Below are positions 24,124 through 33,513 of a stretch of DNA of 64,000 bases, piece after piece; within the stretch, counting starts at the first letter, position 1; each line of letters opens with the position of its first letter. The position numbers and the translations under genes are program-made. This stretch comes from JBGVSA01 sp041807905. GTDB lineage: Bacteria > Pseudomonadota > Gammaproteobacteria > Burkholderiales > Rhodocyclaceae. The notes under the pieces were generated by a model. It had not been told where the DNA came from. It was given only the letters and a program-made list of their open reading frames with translations, and ran no database searches. Location of the stretch: positions 1 through 64,000 of the forward strand of contig NZ_JBGVSA010000001.1 in the NCBI RefSeq assembly GCF_041807905.1, written 5' to 3'.

Positions 24124-25041
24124 TTACAGCGCCGACATGTCGCCGGCCAGCGTCAGGTATTGAGCCGGATCGACGTAGCGTCCCTGATGAAGGATTTCGA
24201 AATGCAGGTGGGCACCCGTCGAACGCCCTGTCGACCCCACCTGTGCAATGACCTGGCGCGGCGTTACCGCGTCACCCGTGCGAACGAGCAGCTTGGAGGC
24301 GTGGGCATAGCGCGTGGTCAGGCCGTTGCCGTGGTCGATTTCGACCATGTTGCCGAATTCGCTCATGAAGCCCGCAAAGCGCACCGTCCCGCCGCCAGCG
24401 GCGTGGATCGGCGTACCGGTCGGCGCGGGGAAATCCAGTCCGGAATGAAATGCGACACGGCCATTGATTGGATCAACGCGATTGCCAAATGGCGAACCCG
24501 TTTCGCGATCGTCGACCGGCAACTGGGCGGGCACCGCCAGCAGGGCCACCGTGCGTTCGCGGGCCGCGGCATCGACCAGGGCGAGCATGTCTTCGAGGCA
24601 ACGCACATCGACCGCGGCCGAGTCGAGGGAAGCGTCGCGCCCTGCCCCGCATTTACGCGCTGGCAGCAGCCTGCCGCCGGCGGCGCCAGACTTCGGCGTC
24701 ACGCCGACTTCGCCGGCACGCAGGCCGTTCAACTTCTTTTCGATGGAATCCAGCAGGCCGACCTTGCGCACCAGATTCTGCGCGTCGGACTCCAGTCGCA
24801 GCAGGCGGCCGGACAAGGTGCCCAATTGCTGCATGGAAAATCTGTCGCGCACCGGATCGGCCTGCGCCACGGCCGCCGGCGGCGTTTCGGCCGTCATGCG
24901 GCCGGCCAGCACGCCGGCACCAAAGCCCAGGGCAGCAACGCCAGTGGCGCACACCGCAACGACCGACAACGCCAGACGCATACTCACGGCACGCACGCCG
25001 CTGCGCGTCGCAGATCGATTCGATAGCAACAACAAAGCCAT
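24124..25041 (-). CDS. Membrane-anchored M23 family peptidoglycan endopeptidase
   Basis: 305 residues from the ATG at 25041 (GGAG ~10 bases upstream). A membrane anchor lies at ~25-50 (LALSVVAVCATGVAALGFGAG), then a helical stem, then the lysostaphin-type domain (~205-300). The zinc ligands are visible: His and Asp in FHSGLDF and the HLH of GAHLHFEI, with GTPIHAAGGG between. It cleaves peptide cross-links in peptidoglycan or activates other hydrolases. First gene of the operon with the coiled-coil protein and bactofilin. Confidence 0.93.
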   Translation of the reverse strand: MALLLLSNRSATRSGVRAVSMRLALSVVAVCATGVAALGFGAGVLAGRMTAETPPAAVAQADPVRDRFSMQQLGTLSGRLLRLESDAQNLVRKVGLLDSIEKKLNGLRAGEVGVTPKSGAAGGRLLPARKCGAGRDASLDSAAVDVRCLEDMLALVDAAARERTVALLAVPAQLPVDDRETGSPFGNRVDPINGRVAFHSGLDFPAPTGTPIHAAGGGTVRFAGFMSEFGNMVEIDHGNGLTTRYAHASKLLVRTGDAVTPRQVIAQVGSTGRSTGAHLHFEILHQGRYVDPAQYLTLAGDMSAL

Positions 25042-25116
25042 AGGACAACTCCGGCCAGGACTTGACCGCCCAACGAGCGGCGGCGGTTTACGAAAACGCT
25101 TCGAGTCACGCAGACA

Positions 25117-25148
25117 CCACGGCGATCCGACAGTGCGGATCGCCGTGG
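25117..25148. repeat. Perfect 13-bp inverted repeat between ppsA and M23 genes
   Basis: ccacggcgatccg (25117-25129) and cggatcgccgtgg (25136-25148) with a 6-base loop. It lies 124 bases beyond the ppsA stop and 76 bases upstream of the M23 start. Neither side has a T-run in the right place, so it is either a non-canonical ppsA terminator or a structure or operator in the M23 leader. Confidence 0.7.
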
Positions 25149-25271
25149 CAGGAAAAACAGGACGGGATTTTAGCGCGGGAAGACTGCTGGATTCCCGCAC
25201 AAAAACGCGCGAAGGTGATCAGGAGAGGATGAGCGGAATACACCTACACGATGATGCTAAATTTCTCAAAA

Positions 25272-27641
25272 TCAGATTCTCCGATGCGCAGCCAATTTGA
25301 GCCACGTATCTACAACGGTGTCGGGATTCAGCGAAATCGTCTGGATACCCTCATCCATGAGCCACTCAGCGAAATCCGCGTGGTCTGACGGCCCCTGTCC
25401 GCAGATCCCGACATACTTGCCCAGTCGATTCGCAGTCTTGATCGCCATGGAAAGCAACTGCTTGACGGCCGGATCGCGTTCGTCGAAGGCATGTGCCACC
25501 AGGCCCGAATCGCGATCCAGACCCAGCGTCAGTTGAGTCAGATCGTTGGAGCCGATCGAGAAGCCATCGAAATGCTGCAGGAACTCTTCCGCCAGCAATG
25601 CGTTCGAGGGGATTTCGCACATCATGATGAGCTTGAGTTCGTTCTCGCCGCGCGCCAGACCATGCTCTGCGAGCAGGTCCACGACACCGCGCGCCTCTTC
25701 GAGGTTGCGCACGAACGGCACCATCAATTGAACGTTGGTCAGGCCCATGTCGTTACGCACGCGTTTCATGGCGATGCATTCAAGCTCAAAGCAGTCGCGG
25801 TAGCTCTGCGCGATGTAACGCGAAGCGCCGCGGAAGCCGATCATGGGGTTTTCTTCTTCGGGTTCGTAGATTTCGCCGCCGAGCAGCTTGCGGTATTCGT
25901 TCGACTTGAAGTCCGACAGGCGCACGATCACCGGCTGCGGCCAGAAAGCCGCTGCAATGGTCGCCACGCCTTCGGTCAAGCGGCTGATGAAGAATTCGCG
26001 CGGGCTGGCGTAGCCACGCGAACGACGCATGATTTCGGCATTGAGGCTTGCCGGCACCTGACGGTGTTCGAGGATCGCCTTGGGATGGATGCCGATCATG
26101 TTGTTGATGACGAACTCCACCCGCGCCAGCCCCACGCCGCCATTCGGAATCTGGGCGAACTCGAAGGCCAGTTCCGGGTTGCCGACGTTCATCATGATCT
26201 TGACCGGCAGTTCCGGCAGATTGCCCATGTCGGTGGTCTGGATCTCGAAGTCGAGGCGGCCACGATATACGTGCCCGGTGTCGCCCTCCGCGCACGACAC
26301 CGTGACCGATTCGCCTTCGGTCAGCACTTCGGTCGCATCACCGCAACCCACCAATGCCGGGATGCCCAGTTCCCGCGCGATGATTGCCGCATGGCAGGTG
26401 CGCCCGCCGCGATTGGTCACGATGGCGGCCGCGCGCTTCATGACCGGCTCCCAGTTCGGGTCGGTCATGTCGGTGACGAGCACGTCGCCGTGCTGCACGC
26501 GATGCATTTCAGACGCGTGCTGGACGATCCGGACAGGCCCCGCGCCGATCTTCTGGCCGATGGCGCGGCCCGATGCCAGCACCTTGCCGTGTTGCTTGAG
26601 GCGGAACTTCTCCATCTGCAGGCTAGAAGCCTGCGACTTCACCGTCTCCGGACGTGCCTGCAGGATGTAGATTTTTCCGTCGTCGCCGTCCTTGCCCCAT
26701 TCGATATCCATGGGACGGCCATAGTGACGTTCGATGATGTCGGCATAGCGGCCGAGTTCGAGCACTTCGTCATCGGTCAGCGAAAAGCGATGGCGTTCGG
26801 CTTCCGGCACGTCCTGCGTGCGCACCGATTTGCCGGCTTCGCGCGTTTCGCTGAACACCATGCGGCTCATCTTCGAGCCGAGGCTGCGGCGGACGATGGC
26901 CGGCCGGCCGGCGCGCAGCGTCGGTTTGTGCACGTAGAATTCATCGGGATTGACCGCGCCCTGTACCACCATCTCGCCCAGCCCGTACGAAGCGGTCACC
27001 AGGCACACGTCCTTGAAGCCGGATTCGGTATCGATGGTGAACATCACACCCGAGGCGCCCAGGTCCGAACGCACCATGCGCTGCACGCCCGCCGACAAGG
27101 CCACCTCGGCATGCGTAAAGCCCTTATGCACGCGATACGCGATGGCGCGGTCGTTGTAGAGCGAGGCGAACACCTCTTTCATGGCGTGCAGAATATTGTC
27201 GAAGCCATGGATGTTCAGGAAGGTTTCCTGCTGGCCTGCAAAGGAGGCATCCGGCAGGTCTTCAGCCGTGGCCGAGGAACGCACCGCAAAGGAACCCTCT
27301 CCGTCGCGGACGAGCGCTTCGTAGTGCGTGCGGATTTCGTCTTCGAGCGCAGCCGGCAGCGGCGTATCGATGATCCACTGGCGGATTTTCTCGCCGGTGC
27401 GGGCCAGCGTGGCGACGTCGTCGACGTCGAGCCGGGAGAGTTCGGCTTCGATGCGTTCGGCCAGGCCCTGATGAGCGAGGAATTGCCGGTACGCGTCGGC
27501 GGTGGTGGCAAACCCGCCGGGAACCCGGACGCCTGCATCGGCAAGCTGACTGATCATTTCACCCAGCGAGGCATTCTTGCCGCCGACCTTGTCGACGTCA
27601 GTCATGCGCAGCGATTCGAACGGAATGACATATCGGCTCAT
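25272..27641 (-). CDS. ppsA: Phosphoenolpyruvate synthase
   Basis: 789 residues (E. coli 792). It converts pyruvate + ATP + water to PEP + AMP + phosphate for gluconeogenesis. The domains are the N-terminal ATP-grasp-like nucleotide domain (VGGKNASLGEMISQL, SFAVRSSATAEDLPDASFAGQ), the central phosphohistidine domain with the catalytic His in GGRTCHAAIIARELG (~residue 421), and the C-terminal PEP/pyruvate TIM barrel (IMMCEIPSNALLA, SIGSNDLTQLTLGLDRDSG, GICGQGPSDH). AGGTGAAACG precedes the ATG at 27641. It is divergent from its regulator across 130 bases. Confidence 0.97.
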   Translation of the reverse strand: MSRYVIPFESLRMTDVDKVGGKNASLGEMISQLADAGVRVPGGFATTADAYRQFLAHQGLAERIEAELSRLDVDDVATLARTGEKIRQWIIDTPLPAALEDEIRTHYEALVRDGEGSFAVRSSATAEDLPDASFAGQQETFLNIHGFDNILHAMKEVFASLYNDRAIAYRVHKGFTHAEVALSAGVQRMVRSDLGASGVMFTIDTESGFKDVCLVTASYGLGEMVVQGAVNPDEFYVHKPTLRAGRPAIVRRSLGSKMSRMVFSETREAGKSVRTQDVPEAERHRFSLTDDEVLELGRYADIIERHYGRPMDIEWGKDGDDGKIYILQARPETVKSQASSLQMEKFRLKQHGKVLASGRAIGQKIGAGPVRIVQHASEMHRVQHGDVLVTDMTDPNWEPVMKRAAAIVTNRGGRTCHAAIIARELGIPALVGCGDATEVLTEGESVTVSCAEGDTGHVYRGRLDFEIQTTDMGNLPELPVKIMMNVGNPELAFEFAQIPNGGVGLARVEFVINNMIGIHPKAILEHRQVPASLNAEIMRRSRGYASPREFFISRLTEGVATIAAAFWPQPVIVRLSDFKSNEYRKLLGGEIYEPEEENPMIGFRGASRYIAQSYRDCFELECIAMKRVRNDMGLTNVQLMVPFVRNLEEARGVVDLLAEHGLARGENELKLIMMCEIPSNALLAEEFLQHFDGFSIGSNDLTQLTLGLDRDSGLVAHAFDERDPAVKQLLSMAIKTANRLGKYVGICGQGPSDHADFAEWLMDEGIQTISLNPDTVVDTWLKLAAHRRI

Positions 27642-27771
27642 CGTTTCACCTGTATTGCGCAATCGCAAAAGTGGCCGCATTCTATCCAGCCAGGAATGGT
27701 GCACCGCATAAGAGCATTCCCCATCAGGTTACGTCCTATGCAGAAACCCGCCTGGAGGCGATAAACTCATC

Positions 27772-28602
27772 ATGTTGCAAAGCACAAAGCGTACCGTCTT
27801 CTTTGTTTCGGACGGTACCGGCATCACTGCCGAAACCCTCGGGCATAGTCTGCTCGCCCAATTTCCCGACTGTCAGTTCCGGCACGTCCGGGCACCTTTT
27901 GTCGATTCGCCCGAACGCGCCGCCGATTGCGCGCGGCGCATCGACGAAGCCGCGCAGCGCGACGGGCGCCGTCCGATCGTGTTCAGCACGCTCGTGCAAA
28001 GCGATATCGTTGCCATCCTTCGAGCGACGCAAGCGCAGTTCCTGGACCTGTTCGAGAAATTCATCGACCCGCTCGAAACCGAACTCGGTGTGAAATCCAC
28101 CCACACCGTGGGGCGCTTTCACGGCATCGCGGAGAGCGAGGACTACAAGACGCGCATCGAGGCGATCAACTTCACGCTGGCGCACGACGACGGGGTGACC
28201 GACAAGGACCTCGAAGATGCGGACGTCATCCTCGTCGGCGTGTCGCGCTCGGGCAAGACGCCGACCAGCCTCTACCTGGCCATGCAGTTCGGGGTGAAGT
28301 CGGCCAACTATCCGCTGATCCCCGAAGACTTTGAACGCAACCGACTGCCCGGCGACCTCCACCGCTATCGCAGCAAGCTGTACGGGCTGACCATCAGCGC
28401 CGACCGGCTGGCGCAGATCCGCCAGGAACGCCGCCCGAACAGCCGCTATGCCGACCTGGACAATTGCCGCTACGAAATCGAAGCGGCGCAAAAGCTCATG
28501 CGGCGCGAAGGCATTACCTTCATCGACTCCACATCGCGCTCGATCGAAGAGATTTCCGCGAAGATCATGCAAGAAGTGCGCATCGGCCAGAACGGCTTCT
28601 AG
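27772..28602 (+). CDS. ppsR: PEP synthase regulatory protein (bifunctional kinase/pyrophosphorylase, DUF299)
   Basis: 276 residues. It inactivates PEP synthase by ADP-dependent phosphorylation of a threonine beside the catalytic histidine and reactivates it by phosphate-dependent dephosphorylation. The N-terminus VFFVSDGTGITAETLGHSLL is diagnostic and the P-loop GVSRSGKT is at about residues 153-160, followed by TPTSLYLAMQFGVKSANYPL. It is placed back to back with ppsA, the common arrangement. Confidence 0.96.
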   Translation: MLQSTKRTVFFVSDGTGITAETLGHSLLAQFPDCQFRHVRAPFVDSPERAADCARRIDEAAQRDGRRPIVFSTLVQSDIVAILRATQAQFLDLFEKFIDPLETELGVKSTHTVGRFHGIAESEDYKTRIEAINFTLAHDDGVTDKDLEDADVILVGVSRSGKTPTSLYLAMQFGVKSANYPLIPEDFERNRLPGDLHRYRSKLYGLTISADRLAQIRQERRPNSRYADLDNCRYEIEAAQKLMRREGITFIDSTSRSIEEISAKIMQEVRIGQNGF

Positions 28603-28703
28603 GCCACTGCCGCCCACCGACGCGCGCCACAATTCGCAACTGGCCGACAATTAAAGCGGCGGACGGCTGCGCCGCGCGGCCGACAAGTGCTTATGATTCG
28701 ACC

Positions 28704-31415
28704 ATGCAGAGCGAATCGCCCATCCTCCTCGACGAACGGCACTACCTGAGCCACATGTTCGAGCCGCAATCGGTCGCCATCATCGGCGCGACCGAACGCG
28801 CGGGCGCCCTGGGCGCGGTGCTGGTCCACAACATGCTGGAGAGCGGCTTTCGTGGCGCGCTCTTTGCCGTCAATCCCAAGTACCGGCGCGTACAGGGCCT
28901 GGTCTGCTACCGCCGCATCGGCGACGTGCCGGGGCGCGTGGACCTGGCCGTCATCGCCACCCCTGCCCATACCGTGCCGGACATCGTGGCCGAATGCGGC
29001 CGGGCGGGCGTACGGGCAGCGATCGTGCTGTCGGCGGGATTCGGCGAATCGGGCGCGGCCGGCGCACAGCTCGAACAGAAAGTCCTCAAGGCCGCGCGCC
29101 TGCATGGCCTGCGGCTGCTCGGTCCGAACAGCCTGGGCCTGGCCCGTCCGCAATCGGGACTCAATGCCACCTTCGCGCTGGTCCCTCCCATCTCAGGCTC
29201 CATCGGTTTCATCTCGCAGTCGGGCGCGCTGTGCGCGGCCATCCTCGACTACGCGCGCCCCGCCGAAGTGGGGTTCTCGAACGTGGTGTCGCTGGGCGTG
29301 GCGAGCGACCTCGATTTCGGCGAGATCCTTGACTACATGGTGTGGGACTACCGCAGCGAAAGCCTGCTGCTGTACGTCGAGAGCATCCGCGATGCGCGGC
29401 GCTTTCTGAGCGGCCTGCGCGCGGCGGCGCGCGCCAAGCCGGTCATGGTGTTCAAGGTTGGACGTCATCCCGTGGGCCTGCGCGCGGCACTCACCCATAC
29501 CGGTGGCGTCGCGGGTGAAGATGCCGTGTTCGACGCGGCTCTGCGCCGCGCCGGCGTCATCCGGCTCAACAACCTGAGCCAGTTGTATGCGGCCACCAAG
29601 GCCTTGTTCCTGCACTTCCGGCCGCGCGGCAACCGGCTGGCGATCATCACCAACGGCGGCGGCCCCGGCGTGATGGCGGCGGACCGCGCCGGCGACCTTG
29701 GCATTCCGCTGGCGCAGTTGTCGCCGGATACGCTGGCGCGCCTCAACAAGGTGTTGCCACCGCATTGGTCGCTGTCGAATCCGGTCGACCTCATCGGCGA
29801 CTCCGACCCGGCGCGCTACGCCGCCGCGCTCGAAGCGCTGCTGCAGGACGATGGCGTCGACGGCGTGCTGTGCCTGCTCACGCCGCAGGCCATGACGCGG
29901 CCGACCGAAGTGGCCGAGCGCGTGATCGCGCTGCGCGGCAAGAGCGACAAGCCAATCCTCACCTGCTGGCTCGGCGACGAGCACACGCGCGATGCGCGAG
30001 GCCTGTTCCAGTCGGCGGGCATTCCATCGCTGCGCACGCCGGAAACGGCCGTGGAGCTGTTCTCGCACATCACCAACTATTACCTGAACCAGCAACTGCT
30101 CACGCAGGCGCCGGCACCGCTGGAAGATGCACGCGAACCGGCCGTGGGCGACGCACGCGCGGTCATCGAACACGCCCTCGGAGAACGCCGCACCACGCTG
30201 CTGCGTTCCGAAGCGCTGGCCGTGCTGGAGGCCTTCCACGTGCCGGTCGTCGAAGCACGCGTGGCGCGTTCCGAGAACGACGCCACGTCGATCGCCGATG
30301 ACCTGGGCTACCCGATCGCGCTGCGGCCGGACGCGACTGTGCCGGACGGCACCGGCGCGGCATCGCTGGTGCGCAGTGAGCTGCCCAACGAGCTTGCCGT
30401 GCGCCTGGCGTGGCGCGCCATCCAGGCGAGCCTCGCCCGCAAGGCTCCGGGCACGGCCATACATAGCCTGTCGGTCGAGCGCGTGCTCGACACGCGCAGC
30501 AGCCATGAACTGGCCATCCGCGTGTGGCGCGATCCGGTCTTCGGCCCGGTGATCGGTTTTGGCGAACGCAGCCTGAGCCCGCACCACTGGCCCGATCGCG
30601 CAGTCGCCCTGCCCCCGCTCAATGCTTTCCTGGCTCGCGATCTGATCCGGCAGACGCACGCCGAGCGCGCGCTCTCGGGGCTCGATCTGCTGCCGGCCGC
30701 GGACATCGATTGCATCGAGCAGATACTGCTGCGCGTATCCGAAATGGTGTGCGAGCTGCCATGGGTGCGCTCGCTCGATATCGTGCCGCTGTACGCGGAC
30801 GAGCGCCGCGCCATCGCGGGCGATGTGCAGATCGAGGTCGGCCACGTCGCCGAGGGTATCGGCCGCTATGCGCATATGGCGATCCACCCCTACCCCAGTA
30901 CGCTGGAACTGCAATGGACTCTGCGCGACGGGACGCCCGTGCTGATCCGCCCGCTCAAGCCCGAAGACGCCGAACTCGAGCAGACCTTCGTACGCGCGCT
31001 GTCGGCGGAGACCAAGTACTTCCGTTTCATGAGCGCGCTGCGCGAACTGCCGCCGTCGCTGCTGGCCAAGCTCACGCAGATCGACTACGACCGCGAGCTG
31101 GCGTTGATCGCCATCATCGAACGCGACGGCGAGCCGCTGGAGATCGGCGTATGCCGCTACTCTACCAATCCGGATGGCGAGAGCTGCGAATTTGCCATCG
31201 TGGTGGCCGATGCCTTCCAGCACAGCGGCGTCGGCCGCAAGCTCATGGAAACGCTCATCGGCTGCGCGCGCGAGCGCGGGCTCAAGACCATGAAGGGCGT
31301 TTTCCTCTCGGACAATGAGCGCATGTTGCGCTTCGTGCGCAACATCGGCTTTGTGATCGTTCCCGACCCTGAAACACCAACGCTGCGCCACGGCACGCTC
31401 GACCTGCGCGCCTGA
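28704..31415 (+). CDS. Pat/PatZ-type protein: ADP-forming acyl-CoA synthetase-like domains fused to GNAT acetyltransferase
   Basis: 903 residues (E. coli PatZ 886). It has an N-terminal CoA-binding Rossmann domain (FEPQSVAIIGATERAGALG), succinyl-CoA-ligase-like domains (GFISQSGALCAAILDY; HTGGVAGEDAVFDAALRRAG), an ATP-grasp region (~500-720) and a C-terminal GNAT domain (~750-900; VVADAFQHSGVGRKLMETLI is the acetyl-CoA-binding block). It likely acetylates lysines of metabolic enzymes, such as acetyl-CoA synthetase. The ATG at 28704 is chosen because the Pat N-terminus starts there; the open frame extends further upstream inside ppsR. It follows ppsR by 101 bases on the same strand. Confidence 0.92.
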   Translation: MQSESPILLDERHYLSHMFEPQSVAIIGATERAGALGAVLVHNMLESGFRGALFAVNPKYRRVQGLVCYRRIGDVPGRVDLAVIATPAHTVPDIVAECGRAGVRAAIVLSAGFGESGAAGAQLEQKVLKAARLHGLRLLGPNSLGLARPQSGLNATFALVPPISGSIGFISQSGALCAAILDYARPAEVGFSNVVSLGVASDLDFGEILDYMVWDYRSESLLLYVESIRDARRFLSGLRAAARAKPVMVFKVGRHPVGLRAALTHTGGVAGEDAVFDAALRRAGVIRLNNLSQLYAATKALFLHFRPRGNRLAIITNGGGPGVMAADRAGDLGIPLAQLSPDTLARLNKVLPPHWSLSNPVDLIGDSDPARYAAALEALLQDDGVDGVLCLLTPQAMTRPTEVAERVIALRGKSDKPILTCWLGDEHTRDARGLFQSAGIPSLRTPETAVELFSHITNYYLNQQLLTQAPAPLEDAREPAVGDARAVIEHALGERRTTLLRSEALAVLEAFHVPVVEARVARSENDATSIADDLGYPIALRPDATVPDGTGAASLVRSELPNELAVRLAWRAIQASLARKAPGTAIHSLSVERVLDTRSSHELAIRVWRDPVFGPVIGFGERSLSPHHWPDRAVALPPLNAFLARDLIRQTHAERALSGLDLLPAADIDCIEQILLRVSEMVCELPWVRSLDIVPLYADERRAIAGDVQIEVGHVAEGIGRYAHMAIHPYPSTLELQWTLRDGTPVLIRPLKPEDAELEQTFVRALSAETKYFRFMSALRELPPSLLAKLTQIDYDRELALIAIIERDGEPLEIGVCRYSTNPDGESCEFAIVVADAFQHSGVGRKLMETLIGCARERGLKTMKGVFLSDNERMLRFVRNIGFVIVPDPETPTLRHGTLDLRA

Positions 31416-31436
31416 GCCCTTACTACGGAAAACACC

Positions 31437-32021
31437 ATGTCCGATACCCGATGCCGCTGCCAATGGGCCGGCAGCGAGCCGCTGTATGTCGAATACCACG
31501 ATACCGAATGGGGAGTGCCCGTCACCGACGACGACAAACTCTTTGAGTTCTTGATCCTGGAAGGCGCGCAGGCCGGGCTTTCGTGGATCACCATCCTGCG
31601 CCGCCGCGAGAACTATCGCCGCGCGCTGCATGGCTTCGATGCGCGTCGCATCGCTCGCTACACTGACGCCGATCAGAATCGTCTTATGGCAGACGCGGGC
31701 ATCATTCGGAATCGGCTCAAGGTCGCGTCGGTCGTCGACAACGCCCGCGCATTCCTCGAAGTGCAGGCCGAATTCGGCAGCTTTTCCGATTACATGTGGC
31801 GCTTCGTCGATGGCAAACCGATTCGCAACAAATGGAAGAGCATGTCGCAGGTGCCCGCCACCACGCCCGTATCGGACGCCATGTCGAAAGACCTCAAGCG
31901 CCGGGGTTTCCGTTTCGTGGGCAGCACCATTTGCTATGCTCACATGCAGGCCGTCGGCATGGTCAACGATCATGTCGTCGAGTGTTTCCGCCATGCCGAG
32001 GTCGCGCGGCTGGCTCCGTAA
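31437..32021 (+). CDS. tag: DNA-3-methyladenine glycosylase I
   Basis: 194 residues. It removes 3-methyladenine from alkylated DNA in base excision repair. The N-terminal RCRCQWAGSEPLYVEYHDTEWG, the catalytic-region Glu in LILEGAQAGLSW and the C-terminal FVGSTICYAHMQAVGMVNDH block are all family hallmarks; Cys near the N-terminus with the C-terminal His and Cys forms the zinc snap. It starts 21 bases after the Pat gene and is followed at 24 bases by the mutarotase, so the three probably share a transcript. Confidence 0.96.
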   Translation: MSDTRCRCQWAGSEPLYVEYHDTEWGVPVTDDDKLFEFLILEGAQAGLSWITILRRRENYRRALHGFDARRIARYTDADQNRLMADAGIIRNRLKVASVVDNARAFLEVQAEFGSFSDYMWRFVDGKPIRNKWKSMSQVPATTPVSDAMSKDLKRRGFRFVGSTICYAHMQAVGMVNDHVVECFRHAEVARLAP

Positions 32022-32045
32022 CCCTTCCCGCCCACTAGAACAACC

Positions 32046-32897
32046 ATGACCACAGCAATCACCGAGAACATCACCTACCAGGGCCTGCCGGCCGTCCACC
32101 TGCGCGCGCCCAATGGCGCCGAGGCCACCATCCTGCTGCATGGCGCGCACGTCGTGTCGTGGAAGACCGCCGATGGGCAGGAACGTCTCTACATGTCTGA
32201 GAAGTCGGAGTTCGCCGACGGCAAGCCCGTGCGTGGCGGCGTGCCGATCTGCTTTCCGCAATTCTCGACGCGTGGCCCGCTGCCGGGACACGGCTTTGCC
32301 CGCCTCTTCAGTTGGGAAGTCAGCGACGCCCGCACCGGCGACGACTACGCCATGGCCGTGCTGCGCCTGACCGATACGGCCGCCACGCGCGAGATGTGGC
32401 CACATGCCTTCATCGCTGAAATGACCGTCAGCGTGGCGGGCGATCGTCTCGACATGGAACTCGAGATCGAAAACCGTGGCGACCAGCCTTTCTCGTTTAC
32501 CGCCGCATTGCACACCTACCTGCGCATGCGCGAAGTCGAAGAAGCCACGCTCGAAGGGCTGCGCGGCCAACACTACTTCGACAACGTCAGCAAGGAAGAC
32601 AACAAGCTGGAGACCGGCATCACCGTCGCCATCTCCGAAGAAACCGACCGCGTCTATTACGACACCCGCAACCCGCTGCTGCTGCGCGAGCCGCACCGCT
32701 CTCTCGGCATCCACGCCGAGAACATGCCGGAGACCGTCGTGTGGAATCCGTGGGTCGAGCGCTGCGCCAAGATCGCCGACATGCCGGACAACGGTTTCCG
32801 CTACATGATCTGCGTCGAAGCGGGCGCCATCCAGAAACCGGTTCAGCTCGATCCGGACGGCACGTGGTGGGGTCGCCAAACGCTGGTGGCCATGTAA
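32046..32897 (+). CDS. D-hexose-6-phosphate mutarotase (YeaD family)
   Basis: 283 residues, aldose-1-epimerase superfamily. It interconverts alpha and beta anomers of hexose 6-phosphates. Visible signatures are LHGAHVVSWKTADGQERLYM, PVRGGVPICFPQFS, GHGFARLFSW with the catalytic His, and the ALHTYLRM block. It ends an apparent four-gene run (ppsR, pat, tag, mutarotase) closed by the terminator at 32916. Confidence 0.94.
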   Translation: MTTAITENITYQGLPAVHLRAPNGAEATILLHGAHVVSWKTADGQERLYMSEKSEFADGKPVRGGVPICFPQFSTRGPLPGHGFARLFSWEVSDARTGDDYAMAVLRLTDTAATREMWPHAFIAEMTVSVAGDRLDMELEIENRGDQPFSFTAALHTYLRMREVEEATLEGLRGQHYFDNVSKEDNKLETGITVAISEETDRVYYDTRNPLLLREPHRSLGIHAENMPETVVWNPWVERCAKIADMPDNGFRYMICVEAGAIQKPVQLDPDGTWWGRQTLVAM

Positions 32898-32915
32898 GAC
32901 GGACCGTGCTCCAAT

Positions 32916-32943
32916 AAAAAACCCGCCACCGTGCGGGTTTTTT
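32916..32943 (+). terminator. Strong intrinsic terminator after mutarotase gene
   Basis: The 6-bp GC core acccgc (32921-32926)/gcgggt (32933-32938) is extended by A-run/T-run pairing to about 11 bp, with a 6-base loop and six T's at the 3' side. It lies 18 bases after the stop codon. Confidence 0.92.
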
Positions 32944-33003
32944 CATGTGCTGCGGCACAGCGTTTGCTATGACGGCAGTATCGCCGCCGCGGCGGCTTGC
33001 CGG

Positions 33004-33507
33004 ATGGCTCCGATGGGTTCGCTCGATCTTGGCAGCATCTTCGACTTCGACGTACCGGTACTCGAGATCATCGTGCGCGGCACGCTCATGTACTGGTTTC
33101 TCTTCATCCTTTTCCGCTTTGTCATCCGCCGCGACGTCGGCTCCATCGGCATCGCCGACGTCCTGTTCGTCGTGCTGGTGGCGGATGCGTCGCAGAACGC
33201 CATGGCGGGCGAATACACCACGTTGAGCGACGGCGTCGTGCTGGTCCTCACGCTGGCATTCTGGAACGTGATGCTCGACTGGCTGTCCTGGCGCATTCCG
33301 TGGTTGGAAAAGCTCATCGAACCGCGCCCGATCCTGCTCATCAAGGACGGCCGCGTCCTGTACCGCGAACTGCGGCGGCAGTTCATTTCGCTCGACGACC
33401 TCAAGAGCAAGCTGCGCATGCACGGCATCGAGAACTTCTCCGAGGTGCGACGCGCCTACATGGAAAGCGACGGCGATGTCAGCGTCATCGAGCGGAAAAA
33501 GAAATGA
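33004..33507 (+). CDS. DUF421 (YetF-like) membrane protein
   Basis: 167 residues from the ATG at 33004 (33013 and 32947 are alternatives; none has a clear ribosome site). Three membrane helices (~17-35, 45-62, 65-85 region) are followed by a cytosolic YetF domain with PRPILLIKDGRVLYREL, the FISLDDLKSKLRMHGI segment and a charged tail. The function of the family is poorly known. Its stop is 6 bases from the convergent ligD stop. Confidence 0.88.
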   Translation: MAPMGSLDLGSIFDFDVPVLEIIVRGTLMYWFLFILFRFVIRRDVGSIGIADVLFVVLVADASQNAMAGEYTTLSDGVVLVLTLAFWNVMLDWLSWRIPWLEKLIEPRPILLIKDGRVLYRELRRQFISLDDLKSKLRMHGIENFSEVRRAYMESDGDVSVIERKKK

Positions 33508-33513
33508 CCTCGC

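Noticed and set aside
25491..27764. 757-codon plus-strand open frame
   Set aside because: Antisense shadow of ppsA with no recognisable fold.
32830..32850. aaaccggtt inside the mutarotase gene as a second TetR site
   Set aside because: It shares only the short core without the flanking arms and lies within a coding region unrelated to the cluster.
29193..32879. 1228-codon open frame on the minus strand
   Set aside because: It lies antisense to pat, tag and the mutarotase, all with strong motifs. Composition is Arg/His/Gln-rich noise caused by high GC at codon third positions; no domain is recognisable.
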